Source: Chloroherpeton thalassium | GTDB taxonomy: Bacteria > Bacteroidota > Ignavibacteria > Kapaibacteriales > UBA2268 | Assembly (NCBI GenBank): GCA_020722095.1 | Contig: DYLM01000002.1 | Location: 21,936 to 55,868, forward strand | Direction: 5' to 3' | Length of the DNA stretch: 33,933 bases | Part shown: piece by piece, positions 15,714-25,204 of the stretch | How the letters are laid out: every line of letters begins with the position of its first letter | Numbering within the stretch: position 1 is the stretch's first letter | Translations under genes and position numbers: made by a program | Notes under the pieces: model-generated | Databases searched by the model: none | What the model saw: only the letters and a program-made list of their open reading frames with translations | What the model was told of the DNA's origin: nothing

Positions 15714-16616
15714 ATGAATTTTAAATTTAGTAAAACATTAAAGAACTTTTTAAATTATATTAATTTTGAGAAGGGGCTTTCGTCAAATACAATAAGTGCT
15801 TATCAAAATGATATTAACAATTATTTAGATTATTTAGATGCGATAAAAATTGATGATTTTCAAAATATCAATCATCATAATGTAAATGAATTTCTTAAAT
15901 CATTATTTGAATTAGGATTAAGTGAATCCTCACGACAAAGATATTTATCTTCGATAAGAACATTTCATAAATATCTTTTAGAGAACAAATTAACTGATAA
16001 AGATATAACAGAAAAAGTAGCGTTCCCCAAAAATCATCGCAAATTGCCCGAAACATTAACAATTGAAGAAGTTCAATTATTTCTGGATTCAATTGACACA
16101 ACTACAAATGCAGGAATAAGAGATAAAGTAATTGCCGAACTTTTGTATGCCTGTGGCTTGCGGGTTTCAGAACTTTGCGACCTTGAAAAAAAAGATATAA
16201 TTTGGGATTATGAGGTATTGCGTATTTTTGGGAAAGGATCCAAGGAGAGAATAGTTCCAATCGGTCAATCAGCACTTTTTTGGTTAAAAGAATATATGGA
16301 AAAAGTAAGAACAATTATAAATAAAGATCCTAATGGTAATCCAATAATCATATTAAATATGCGTGGTAAAAAGCTAACAAGAATGGGAGTTTGGAAAATT
16401 CTACATAGTTATGCTTTAAAAATTGGATTGCAAGATAAAATTCATCCACACATTTTCCGTCATTCATTTGCTACACATTTATTAGAGGGTGGAGCTGACT
16501 TGCGAGCAGTTCAAGAGATGCTTGGACATTCTGATATTTCTACAACACAGATTTACACTAATATTGATAGAGATTATATCAAGTCAGTTCATAAGAAATT
16601 CCATCCAAAAGCATAA
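15714..16616 (+). CDS. Tyrosine recombinase XerC/XerD
   Basis: This 300-residue site-specific recombinase would resolve chromosome dimers at dif. The N-terminal SAM-like core-binding domain (about 5-90) contains GLSSNTISAYQNDINNYLDYL. The catalytic domain has R150 (ACGLRVSEL), K174 (GKGSKER), H246-x-x-R249, H272 (GHSDISTTQIY) and nucleophile Y281. The length fits XerC/XerD. ATG 15714 is chosen because the open frame upstream only covers the end of the preceding gene. A second Xer gene is not in the window, so XerC versus XerD is open; the C-terminal HKKFHPKA is more XerD-like. A dif site was not found. Confidence 0.9.
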   Translation: MNFKFSKTLKNFLNYINFEKGLSSNTISAYQNDINNYLDYLDAIKIDDFQNINHHNVNEFLKSLFELGLSESSRQRYLSSIRTFHKYLLENKLTDKDITEKVAFPKNHRKLPETLTIEEVQLFLDSIDTTTNAGIRDKVIAELLYACGLRVSELCDLEKKDIIWDYEVLRIFGKGSKERIVPIGQSALFWLKEYMEKVRTIINKDPNGNPIIILNMRGKKLTRMGVWKILHSYALKIGLQDKIHPHIFRHSFATHLLEGGADLRAVQEMLGHSDISTTQIYTNIDRDYIKSVHKKFHPKA

Positions 16617-16635
16617 TTAACAAAATTATTACTTT

Positions 16636-18330
16636 ATGAAAAAAAGAATTACAAAAAGTTTAGTAGAAGTTGCTAAAGTAACAATAGAACCCGAAACAAA
16701 TGTTTCGAGATTTGTTTTAAGAAAATTAGAAAACGAAGATTTAAAACAACAAAATACATCAGAAATTTTCATTAATACAAATCAAGAGAATTCTAGTTTG
16801 AGCAATAAATTAGATGGAGACATTTCTGTAAAATCAAATGATTCGAAAATCAGAACAAATATTGTAAATAAATTAAAAAACAACAAATTAGATAATTTAA
16901 TTAAAATAGATGACCCTATTATTAATAAAATAACACAAATAGCTGATAGCAAAGGTTTTGAAGTGTATTTGGTTGGTGGATATGTTCGGGATTATTATTT
17001 AGATAGAAATAGAACAGATTTAGATTTTACCGTGGTCGGTGATGCATTAGCATTTGCTAAAATTGTTGCTAAGGAATTCAAAGTAAAACCTGTAATATTT
17101 GAGCGATTCACTACTGCAATGGTGCCAATTTCTCAAGAGTTACAATTGGAATTTGTAGGAACAAGGAAAGAAGAATATTTACCAAATTCAAGAAAGCCTA
17201 TCGTTACGATTGGCACTTTATATGATGATTTGGCAAGACGAGATTTTACAGTAAATGCAATGGCTGTATCAATAAATGCCAAAACTTTTGGCCAAGTAAT
17301 TGATAAATTTAATGGTTTGCAAGATATTCAAAAGCAAATATTAAGAACTCCATTAGATCCCGAGAAAACTTTTGAAGACGACCCTTTACGAATGTTGCGA
17401 GCAGCAAGATTTGCTTCTCAACTTAATTTTATGATTGAGGATAAAACACTTAAAGCAATTACTAAAATGCACGAAAGATTAAAAATAATCTCACAGGAAA
17501 GAATTACAGCCGAATTTTTTAAAATACTTGAATCGCCCCAGCCAAGTGTGGGAATTAATATTCTATCAGAAACAGGTTTGATAAATGTGTTTTTCCCACA
17601 ATTGGAAAAACTAAAAGGTGTTGATATAGTTAAAGAGGGAACTGCCACTTATGCACACAAAGATGTGTTTTATCACTCATTGAAGGTATTGGATAATATT
17701 TCTAAAGTAACCAATAATGTTTGGTTGCGTTTTGCTGCATTGCTTCACGATATTGCTAAACCTCAAACAAAAAGATTTCACCCACAAAGCGGTTGGAGTT
17801 TTCACGGGCACGAAGATATTGGCGCAAAAATGATGAAAAGAATTTTTATGGATTTCAAATTACCACTTGATAAATTGGAGTATGTAGAGAAGTTAGTTAG
17901 GTTGCACCAAAGACCGATGACGCTTGTTGATGAAGAAATTACAGATTCGGCAATTAGGCGATTAGCAGTACAAGCCGGTGATGCACTCGAGGACTTATTT
18001 ATTTTGTGTAAAGCTGATATTACAACAAAGAATCCAAGATTATCCATAAAGTATTTAGAAAATTATGATAGTGTAGCCCAAAAGATTATTGATGTCCAAG
18101 AAAAAGATAAATTACGAGAATTCCAATCACCTGTCCGCGGGGAAGAGATTATGGAATATTGCAAAATTGAACCTTGCAAAGCAGTAGGAATAATTAAAAA
18201 TAACATTGAAGAAGCTATTTTAGATGGGAAAATTCAAAATGATTATGATCAGGCAAAAAAATTCTTTGTGGATAATATTAATGATTGGTTGGCTTCGTTA
18301 AATCCGAAAGATATTAGAAAATCTATCTAA
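16636..18330 (+). CDS. cca: CCA-adding enzyme / tRNA nucleotidyltransferase with HD domain and long N-terminal extension
   Basis: This is a class II nucleotidyltransferase that builds or repairs the 3'-CCA of tRNA. The head domain shows YLVGGYVRDYYL (111-122), DLDF (128-131, the metal-binding DxD) and RRDFTVNAMA (201-210). The neck has EDDPLRMLRAARFA (247-260). An HD phosphohydrolase-type domain follows at about 345-450 with LLHDIAK (369-375). The first 90 or so residues are Asn/Ser/Lys-rich, unlike the usual start just before VYLVGG, and lack any domain I recognise. It starts 19 bases after the recombinase gene, closing the three-gene run. Poly(A) polymerase activity is an alternative, because the two enzymes share motifs. 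Confidence 0.92.
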   Translation: MKKRITKSLVEVAKVTIEPETNVSRFVLRKLENEDLKQQNTSEIFINTNQENSSLSNKLDGDISVKSNDSKIRTNIVNKLKNNKLDNLIKIDDPIINKITQIADSKGFEVYLVGGYVRDYYLDRNRTDLDFTVVGDALAFAKIVAKEFKVKPVIFERFTTAMVPISQELQLEFVGTRKEEYLPNSRKPIVTIGTLYDDLARRDFTVNAMAVSINAKTFGQVIDKFNGLQDIQKQILRTPLDPEKTFEDDPLRMLRAARFASQLNFMIEDKTLKAITKMHERLKIISQERITAEFFKILESPQPSVGINILSETGLINVFFPQLEKLKGVDIVKEGTATYAHKDVFYHSLKVLDNISKVTNNVWLRFAALLHDIAKPQTKRFHPQSGWSFHGHEDIGAKMMKRIFMDFKLPLDKLEYVEKLVRLHQRPMTLVDEEITDSAIRRLAVQAGDALEDLFILCKADITTKNPRLSIKYLENYDSVAQKIIDVQEKDKLREFQSPVRGEEIMEYCKIEPCKAVGIIKNNIEEAILDGKIQNDYDQAKKFFVDNINDWLASLNPKDIRKSI

Positions 18331-18377
18331 TTTCATAACTTTTTTCAACTTCTTTTCTTTTTCTAATTATATTTTGC

Positions 18378-18385
18378 TATTTTTG
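18378..18385 (+). promoter_or_regulatory. Bacteroidota-type -7 box (TATTTTTG) before the IgGFc-like gene
   Basis: TATTTTTG fits TAnnTTTG, 33 bases before the ATG at 18419. The following TAGATTGTATAA is nearly repeated before lpxC and before the subtilase gene. No clear -33 element was placed. Confidence 0.4.
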
Positions 18386-18418
18386 TAGATTGTATAATAT
18401 TTTCATTTTAAGAATTCA

Positions 18419-21400
18419 ATGAACACAAATAAATCTATTTTCCTTTATCTTTTTTTTACTTTATTTATCTTATTTTCCAACTTTAGAGAAAGTTCATCAA
18501 ATGATGAATTAGAAAAAGTAGAAAAAATTCTCCCAGAAATGATGAATCAAAGCTTTTTGGGGACAAAATTTGTTTTTGGATTTCATCCTTGCTGGGAAGA
18601 TTTGAGTGATGATCCCGAAAATACTTCCAATTCCTTCAAAGTGTATGTTTATTCCACATTTCAGACAAATGTCCGATTAACAATTCCCTTTGTTTCATCA
18701 GAACCTTATATCCAAAAAACAATAAATGCAAATGAAATAACCGAATTTATCATTCCTTCTAATATTGGACAACCTTACCAGAGAGGTGCTAATGCCAAAA
18801 GGAACACACTATTGCCAACACAAGTTTGGAGCGGGCGGGGCATTTTATTAGAGTCAGATATGCCAATTGTTGCTTATGGATTTGCTCGGTTCTTTAATAC
18901 ATCTGATGGATTTGCAGCAATTCCCGTGCAATTTATGGGCAAAGAATATGTTGTCTCTTCATTTAGGGAAACAACTTACTTCACATATCAATCACTCACA
19001 CCTTATGTAAGTGTAATTGCACCTTATGATAATACAAATGTAAGTTTCTTTCTGGGTGGAAATCCCGACACAAAAATTAGAACCGACGATGGCAAGGTTT
19101 GGCGATCATTCGAAATGCTAAAATCAAATTTGAATAGGGGAGATTATTGGTTAATTGCTGCCGAAGGACCATTTTCGGATTTGGGTGGAAGTTTAATTGT
19201 ATCCGATAAGCCAATTGCGGTATTATCGGGTAATCATTGCGGGCAAGTTCCTTATGATGTTTCTGCTTGTGATTATATGATTGAACAGGAAGTGCCGACT
19301 GAATTTTGGGGTAAAAAATATTATATTCCACCAGTTTATAGTCGTAAAAAATCTTCAATTATTAGATTATTTGCAAATGAAAGTAATACTGTATTTAAAC
19401 AAAATGGTTTAGAGTTTTGGGTTTCAAAATCAAAGTGGGGACAAGAAAACGAAGATTGGTTAGAAATGCGAGCCAGTGCCGATAGCAATTTGCCTGTTGT
19501 GATTCATTCGAACAAAGCAATTAATGTTATGCAATTCAATACAGGTCAAGATGATGATGGAATGCCCGGCGATCCATTTCAAATGTCCATTATTCCCGAA
19601 GATCAATTTCAAAATGAATTAGTATATTTCACCCCCGGGATAAATAAAGGTTTAGGTTTTGATAACAATTATTTGAATATTGTTTTTACAACAGACGATA
19701 ATGAAGCAATCCCCGATGATTTGGAAATTGGTGAAATTGTAAATGGTAATGATGTACTGCAATGGAATAAAGTAAAGGATTTGGAAATAATTTCTATGGG
19801 CAAATTTCAAGATCCGCTTTATGCAAATTTAGGTAAGAAAGTGTATTTTGCAACAATTAAAGTTAGAAGTGATGCTGCCCAGAAAATCAGATGTAACTCA
19901 TCAAAAATTGCTGCATACTCTTATGGTTTTTCTAATTATGACTCTTATGGATTTCCTGCCTCACTTTCGTTGAGAGATATAAACAAAAAAGATACATTGC
20001 CACCCAGACCAATTTATGCTATTAATTGTAGTGGTTCATTATACAATCCAAATGATAATAGCAGCTCTTTGTTATTAGAAGACAAACCTACAAACAATGC
20101 AAGTGGATTGTCATTTGTATTTTTCGATAAAAGTAAAAGTTATAATTATGATTTTAAATATAAAGATTTTATTCCAGGTGATACTAAATCCACTACTTGG
20201 TCGCTGAATATTCAGAATCCAAATAAAGATGCCAAAGCAGTAATTACTTTTACCGATAGAGCAGGAAATGATACAACAATTACAATAATTTACAAATCAA
20301 TCAAATTAAGCCTAAATCCCGGCAGATTCTTCTTTGGAAATTTACTTCTGGGAGAAGAAAAAACACAAAAATTCACTTTAAAGAATGAATCTTTATTAGA
20401 TCCAGTTCATTTAAAAGAAATATCTTTACTAACTATTAAACAAGCTCAAGCATCGCAAGGTTTTACATTAGATTTTGACTTTAATCCCGATTATCTACTG
20501 CAACCACAAGAAGAAGTTGACATCTTTATAACATTCAAAGCAACCCAAAAAGGTGAATTTAAAGATTCAATAGGAATTGGTGATACTTGCTTTTACAATT
20601 ATCTTGGATATGTTTTTGCAAGTGTAGAGATGCCTTATGTTTATACCAGCGATATTGACTTTAAGCAAAGGGCAATAGGTAAAAAGTACGCACAAAGTGG
20701 CTTTATTAAAAATTATGGCAACTCTCCAATTGAAATTAAGGGAATTATTGCACCAAAATCGTTTGAATTTACTTATGATCAATTTCCTTTTGACTCACAA
20801 AATCCATTAACTTTGAATAAAGGTGAAGAATATCAATTTGAAATTTACTTTGAACCGCAAAAAGCTGGAAAATACATAGATACACTTACTTTTTATTTTG
20901 ATAGACAGCCCGATGATGACCCATTTTGCATATTACAAGGTGAAGGAATTGAACCCTTTTTAGAGGTTGAAGATGCTTTCTGGCAAAAGCAAATCGCACA
21001 TTTATCTCGCTTTGATGCCATCCCAGGTTATAGTTTCACACCTTATCCGAATGAAAAAGGTGGAATAATAATTACAAATAAAGGTTCAAAGGAAATAAAT
21101 TTATCAAAAATTAGAATATTAGAAGAAACAAATGCCGATGCTTTTGAAATTCTAATTAATGGAGAATACCGACCACTGAAAAATTATGTTGATTCTGTGG
21201 ATTTGATTAGAGATATTAATAATTTACCAATTACTAAAATCGAAGGAGAAGCAACTCGAATTGTTCCGCTGTTCTTCCATCCAAGAACAGCAGGAAATCA
21301 CAAAATTATTGCAGAATTTGTTTGCGATGCAATTTCCAATCCAGTCGCAAATATTTATGGAATTGGCTCTTATGGTATTTTGGATGCAAATAATATTGAT

Positions 21401-22912
21401 TTTGCTACACAAGTTATTGGTGGTGTGCCCCAAACTAAACAAGTGACAATAACAAATAGCGATACTTGGGATTACAAAGATACCGTAACCATTTGGGATA
21501 TTCACAGCGAAGTGCCCGGAGAAATAAGTGAAAATATCAACAATTTTGGCACGAAAGGATTTGCTTTTGATAAAAGTTCTATCAATTTTCCAATTAAAAT
21601 TGCACCAGGAGAGTCATTTACATTTGATATTTCATCTTCTCCGCTACAAACAGGAGACATATTAGCCAAACTAATTACTGTAAGCAATGCTCTGGAAGAA
21701 GAGGAAATTCAGCTAATTGCTTATGGTGTGAATCAAATGATTGAAGTAAAACAGCCCGAAGTTCCAATGATTTGCAAAAGTTCTACTATTACCGAAAATA
21801 CTTTGTTTATAATAAATCATAGTTTGATTGATATAGAAATTGTTGGTGGAAGTTTGAAGTTTTTGATAAATCCAAGCAACTTTGCAGTTGTGTCTGCGAG
21901 TGATTCCAAAGGAAACAACATCCACTTAAATCAAAACTTTACTATTCCATCATTGGATACGATTTTTGTCCAATATAGTTATGTGCCAATTTTTACAAGT
22001 GAATTTAATAAAATTGAAAATATTACTGATTCATTAGAGATTAGAACAAATTCGCAGCAAATTGATTTGCAGAATATTCATTCTGCTATAAGTATAAATC
22101 AAATTCAATATTTGAGAGAAACATATTCAACAATAAATTCAAGCGATTATTTTAAGATAATTCCATCTGAAAAAATGATTTCCGATTCAATTTCATACAA
22201 ATTATTCATAAAATCAGGTACTTTTTTGGAATATGCTAATGCTGATACTTTAATAATAACTATTGAGTATGAGAAGAACTTTTTAGCATTATTTAAGAAT
22301 AATGAGCAACCTAAAATTCGTGTTGGTGAGGATTTGCCGATTAGTTGGAATATTGTTAGTTACTCAATAAATTTAAATCAAAATACAAATATTGAGAAAT
22401 TGCAAATAGTTCTTGCTGCGAAAGAACCGATTAAAACTGATAATGCTATGGAACTATTGCAACTTAACTTTTATCCATTTTATCCGTATTATAGAAATGA
22501 TAATAATCAATTAATGATAAAAGCAAGTAAAGTTGAGATTAAACATACAATTGAACCGAATGATAAATGTGTTAATTTTGAATCTGAAAGGTCTACTTAT
22601 GCTGAACTTGCCGAAACTTGTGTTGATGAATTAAGGAATGTAATAATTAACGATTATGATTATGGAATTACTTCTATTAATCCAAACCCAATAGATATAA
22701 ATAGTACTTTCTCATTTAGTGTGCCATTCAACCAATATGTTAATATTGAATTATTTGATGTTAGTGGAAAAAAGATTTCAACTTTACTGAATTCAAAGCT
22801 ACAACCAGGAAATTATACTTTAAGGTTGCCTTACGAAAAAATTGGAAATGGAGTGTTTTTCATTAATTTTGACGCTGGTGAATATAAAAACACTATTACT
22901 TTTGTAAAATAA
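18419..22912 (+). CDS. Large secreted protein with IgGFc-binding-like domain, Ig-type repeats and T9SS tail
   Basis: This 1497-residue exported protein has a signal peptide at about residues 1-26. Residues about 45-410 look like the IgGFc-binding N-terminal domain: VYVYSTFQTNVRLTIPF, then PIVAYGFARFFNTSDGFAAIPVQFMGKEY, and SDKPIAVLSGNHCGQVP. Several ASH / choice-of-anchor-like beta-sandwich units follow (near 626, 741 and 986), recognised by the pattern of an xFG..xxG stretch followed by TQKFTLKNES-like strands. The C-terminus from about 1417 (INPNPIDINS, then GKKISTLL and NGVFFINF) is a type A T9SS sorting domain. It is a likely cell-surface adhesin or structural protein. Actual IgG binding should not be assumed for an environmental bacterium. 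It stands alone between cca and lpxC. Confidence 0.82.
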   Translation: MNTNKSIFLYLFFTLFILFSNFRESSSNDELEKVEKILPEMMNQSFLGTKFVFGFHPCWEDLSDDPENTSNSFKVYVYSTFQTNVRLTIPFVSSEPYIQKTINANEITEFIIPSNIGQPYQRGANAKRNTLLPTQVWSGRGILLESDMPIVAYGFARFFNTSDGFAAIPVQFMGKEYVVSSFRETTYFTYQSLTPYVSVIAPYDNTNVSFFLGGNPDTKIRTDDGKVWRSFEMLKSNLNRGDYWLIAAEGPFSDLGGSLIVSDKPIAVLSGNHCGQVPYDVSACDYMIEQEVPTEFWGKKYYIPPVYSRKKSSIIRLFANESNTVFKQNGLEFWVSKSKWGQENEDWLEMRASADSNLPVVIHSNKAINVMQFNTGQDDDGMPGDPFQMSIIPEDQFQNELVYFTPGINKGLGFDNNYLNIVFTTDDNEAIPDDLEIGEIVNGNDVLQWNKVKDLEIISMGKFQDPLYANLGKKVYFATIKVRSDAAQKIRCNSSKIAAYSYGFSNYDSYGFPASLSLRDINKKDTLPPRPIYAINCSGSLYNPNDNSSSLLLEDKPTNNASGLSFVFFDKSKSYNYDFKYKDFIPGDTKSTTWSLNIQNPNKDAKAVITFTDRAGNDTTITIIYKSIKLSLNPGRFFFGNLLLGEEKTQKFTLKNESLLDPVHLKEISLLTIKQAQASQGFTLDFDFNPDYLLQPQEEVDIFITFKATQKGEFKDSIGIGDTCFYNYLGYVFASVEMPYVYTSDIDFKQRAIGKKYAQSGFIKNYGNSPIEIKGIIAPKSFEFTYDQFPFDSQNPLTLNKGEEYQFEIYFEPQKAGKYIDTLTFYFDRQPDDDPFCILQGEGIEPFLEVEDAFWQKQIAHLSRFDAIPGYSFTPYPNEKGGIIITNKGSKEINLSKIRILEETNADAFEILINGEYRPLKNYVDSVDLIRDINNLPITKIEGEATRIVPLFFHPRTAGNHKIIAEFVCDAISNPVANIYGIGSYGILDANNIDFATQVIGGVPQTKQVTITNSDTWDYKDTVTIWDIHSEVPGEISENINNFGTKGFAFDKSSINFPIKIAPGESFTFDISSSPLQTGDILAKLITVSNALEEEEIQLIAYGVNQMIEVKQPEVPMICKSSTITENTLFIINHSLIDIEIVGGSLKFLINPSNFAVVSASDSKGNNIHLNQNFTIPSLDTIFVQYSYVPIFTSEFNKIENITDSLEIRTNSQQIDLQNIHSAISINQIQYLRETYSTINSSDYFKIIPSEKMISDSISYKLFIKSGTFLEYANADTLIITIEYEKNFLALFKNNEQPKIRVGEDLPISWNIVSYSINLNQNTNIEKLQIVLAAKEPIKTDNAMELLQLNFYPFYPYYRNDNNQLMIKASKVEIKHTIEPNDKCVNFESERSTYAELAETCVDELRNVIINDYDYGITSINPNPIDINSTFSFSVPFNQYVNIELFDVSGKKISTLLNSKLQPGNYTLRLPYEKIGNGVFFINFDAGEYKNTITFVK

Positions 22913-22967
22913 ACTGAATTTAATTCAGTAGTTAGTAAATTTTAGTCTATTGCTAATAAAATTTTCT

Positions 22968-22975
22968 TAATTTTG
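22968..22975 (+). promoter_or_regulatory. Bacteroidota-type -7 box (TAATTTTG) before lpxC-fabZ
   Basis: TAATTTTG matches TAnnTTTG 45 bases before the ATG at 23020. It is followed by TAGATTATA, close to the sequence after the box at 18378. The nearest TTG upstream leaves only a 15-base spacer, shorter than usual. Confidence 0.4.
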
Positions 22976-23019
22976 TAGATTATACTTTTTACAAAAATAA
23001 ATAATTAAAAAAAATTGAA

Positions 23020-24414
23020 ATGGAAAAACAGAGAACAATAAAAAAATCAATAAATTTATCAGGAATAGGACTTCATACTGGGAATAAATCAACTATTACT
23101 TTTCATCCCGCAGAACCAAATTTCGGTTATAAATTTGTAAGAACTGATTTAGAAGAAAAAGTTGTAATACCAGCATTAGTAGATTATGTTGTGGACTTAT
23201 CAAGAGGAACAACTTTGGGTATTGGAGAGGTTAAAGTGCATACCGTCGAGCACGTTTTAGCTGCACTTGCTGGTTTGCAAATTGATAATTGCTTGATAGA
23301 ATTATCAGCAAATGAACCGCCAGTATTTGATGGAAGTTCTATTCATTATGTGAATGCTTTATTGGAAGCTGGCATTGAAGAACAAGATGCCGAAAGAGAA
23401 TACTTTTATGTTGACGAAACAATAAATTATAAAAATGAAGAAAAATTTGTTGAAATAGTTGCTTTACCACTTAATGATTATCGCTTAACAGTAATGGTGG
23501 ATTATTTTAATCCCGCCTTAGGTAGCCAACATACAGGATTGTTTGATTTACAGAAAGAATTTGTTGAGGAATTTGCTCCTGCAAGGACTTTTTGCTTTTT
23601 GAATGAAGTTGAAATGCTCTACAAACAGGGTTTAATTAAAGGTGGTAGCCTTGAAAGTGCTTTAGTAATTGTTGATAAAGATTTGTCCGAGGATGAATTA
23701 TCAAGTTTAGCTACAATGTTAAATTTAGATACAAAGCCATTTGTTGGAAAGAATGGATACTTAAACAATACTGAATTAAGATACAAGAACGAACCTGCCA
23801 GACACAAACTTTTAGATATGATTGGCGATTTAACCTTAATTGGTGTTCCAATCAAAGCACAAGTATTAGCAGCACGCCCAGGTCACGCTGCTAATTACGA
23901 ATTTAGTAAACTTGTAAGGAAAGCCTATCTTGCACAAAAGAAATTATCAAAGATTAAACCAACAAGAAGAGCAGCAAAGGAATTCAATATCGAGCAAATT
24001 ATGAATTTCTTGCCCCACCGTTATCCATTTTTATTAATTGATAGAATTCTTGAAGTTGAAAAAGATTTATCAAGAATTATTGCTTTGAAAAATGTAACAA
24101 TGAATGAGGAATTTTTCTTGGGTCATTTCCCCGGAAAACCTGTAATGCCAGGAGTGTTAATAATTGAAGCATTAGCACAAGCAGGCGGAGTATTGATTTT
24201 CAATAAAGTAGAAAATCCATATCAAAAGTTAGCCTTTTTCTCGCAAATTAATAATGCGAAATTCAGAAAACCAGTTGTTCCTGGTGATCAATTAGTATTA
24301 GATTTACAATTATTAAAATCAAAATTTGGAATATATTATTTTAAGGCAACGGCTTATGTCGACCAGCAAGTTGTAGCCGAAGCCGAATTACAAGCAGCAG
24401 TCGTGGATAGGTAA
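23020..24414 (+). CDS. lpxC/fabZ: Bifunctional UDP-3-O-acyl-GlcNAc deacetylase / 3-hydroxyacyl-ACP dehydratase (LpxC-FabZ fusion)
   Basis: This 464-residue fusion joins the committed step of lipid A synthesis with a fatty-acid dehydratase. The LpxC part (1-300) shows HTVEHVLAALAG (74-85, zinc ligand H78), ARHKLLDMIGD (260-270, zinc ligands H262 and D266) and the catalytic H289 in RPGHAANYEF. The FabZ part (about 323-464) starts with NFLPHRYPFLLIDRI and holds GHFPGKPVMPGVLIIEALAQ (368-387) with catalytic H369 and E383. The fusion is a recognised trait of Bacteroidota, Chlorobi and relatives. lpxA begins 4 bases later, but lpxD is not upstream as it often is. Cytoplasmic. Confidence 0.97.
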   Translation: MEKQRTIKKSINLSGIGLHTGNKSTITFHPAEPNFGYKFVRTDLEEKVVIPALVDYVVDLSRGTTLGIGEVKVHTVEHVLAALAGLQIDNCLIELSANEPPVFDGSSIHYVNALLEAGIEEQDAEREYFYVDETINYKNEEKFVEIVALPLNDYRLTVMVDYFNPALGSQHTGLFDLQKEFVEEFAPARTFCFLNEVEMLYKQGLIKGGSLESALVIVDKDLSEDELSSLATMLNLDTKPFVGKNGYLNNTELRYKNEPARHKLLDMIGDLTLIGVPIKAQVLAARPGHAANYEFSKLVRKAYLAQKKLSKIKPTRRAAKEFNIEQIMNFLPHRYPFLLIDRILEVEKDLSRIIALKNVTMNEEFFLGHFPGKPVMPGVLIIEALAQAGGVLIFNKVENPYQKLAFFSQINNAKFRKPVVPGDQLVLDLQLLKSKFGIYYFKATAYVDQQVVAEAELQAAVVDR

Positions 24415-24418
24415 GATT

Positions 24419-25204
24419 ATGGAAGGAGTAAGAATACACCCAACTGCAATAGTTTCACCCTTGGCTCAATTAGGAGTTAATGTTGAGATTGGACCATTTA
24501 CAGTTATTAACGATGATGTGGAAATTGGAGATAATACGATAATTGGCACAAGTAATTATATTGATTCGGGTTCGAGAATTGGTAAAAATTGCAATTTATT
24601 CCATCATATAATTATCGGTACCGATCCTCAAGATGTGAAATATAATGGTGAAAAAACTTATGTAAGCATTGGCGATAATAATAAAATCAGAGAATTTGTG
24701 ACAATCAATCGGGCAACAACAGATACATATATAACCAAACTTGGTGATAATAATTTGATTTTGGAATACTGCCATATAGCTCACGATTGTCAAGTGGGCA
24801 ATAATACAATTTTCTCCAATACTGCACAATTAGCAGGGCACGTGAAAGTTGGCGATTGGGTGATAATTGGTGGATTTGGTAAAGTTCATCAATTTACAAA
24901 GATCGGCAAGCACGCCTTTATTGGTGGTGATACTAAAATAGTAAAAGATGTAGTTCCTTATGCGATTGTATCTGGAACTGACCCAAAGTATGATGGAGTG
25001 AATTTAGTTGGTCTCCGGCGACGAGGCTTTACTAACGATCAAATATTTGAGATTAGCAATTTTTATAAGTCATTATTTCATTCTGGATTGAATGTATCTG
25101 ATTTTATTAAAAAATACACAACTGAAAATGCAGATATTCCCGATTTAATCGCTGAAATTATTGATTTTATAAAAACATCAGAACGGGGAATATACTTGGC
25201 TTAA
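24419..25204 (+). CDS. lpxA: Acyl-ACP--UDP-N-acetylglucosamine O-acyltransferase
   Basis: This 261-residue left-handed beta-helix enzyme makes the first intermediate of lipid A. Hexapeptide repeats run from about residue 8 to 185 (for example IHPTAIV, VEIGPFTVI, VEIGDNTIIG). The core YCHIAHDCQVGNN (117-129) carries the catalytic H122, equivalent to E. coli H125. GLRRRGF (about 200-206) begins the helical C-terminal domain. Length is standard. Its ATG stands 4 bases after the lpxC-fabZ stop. Its own stop codon overlaps the stop of the convergent maf gene within one TTAA (25201-25204). It acts in the cytoplasm. Confidence 0.96.
   Translation: MEGVRIHPTAIVSPLAQLGVNVEIGPFTVINDDVEIGDNTIIGTSNYIDSGSRIGKNCNLFHHIIIGTDPQDVKYNGEKTYVSIGDNNKIREFVTINRATTDTYITKLGDNNLILEYCHIAHDCQVGNNTIFSNTAQLAGHVKVGDWVIIGGFGKVHQFTKIGKHAFIGGDTKIVKDVVPYAIVSGTDPKYDGVNLVGLRRRGFTNDQIFEISNFYKSLFHSGLNVSDFIKKYTTENADIPDLIAEIIDFIKTSERGIYLA

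Noticed and set aside
15714-16616. XerC/D gene as an integrase of a mobile element
   Set aside because: It sits between pgpH and cca in one run, has a housekeeping XerC/D length and no flanking att repeats or phage genes were seen.
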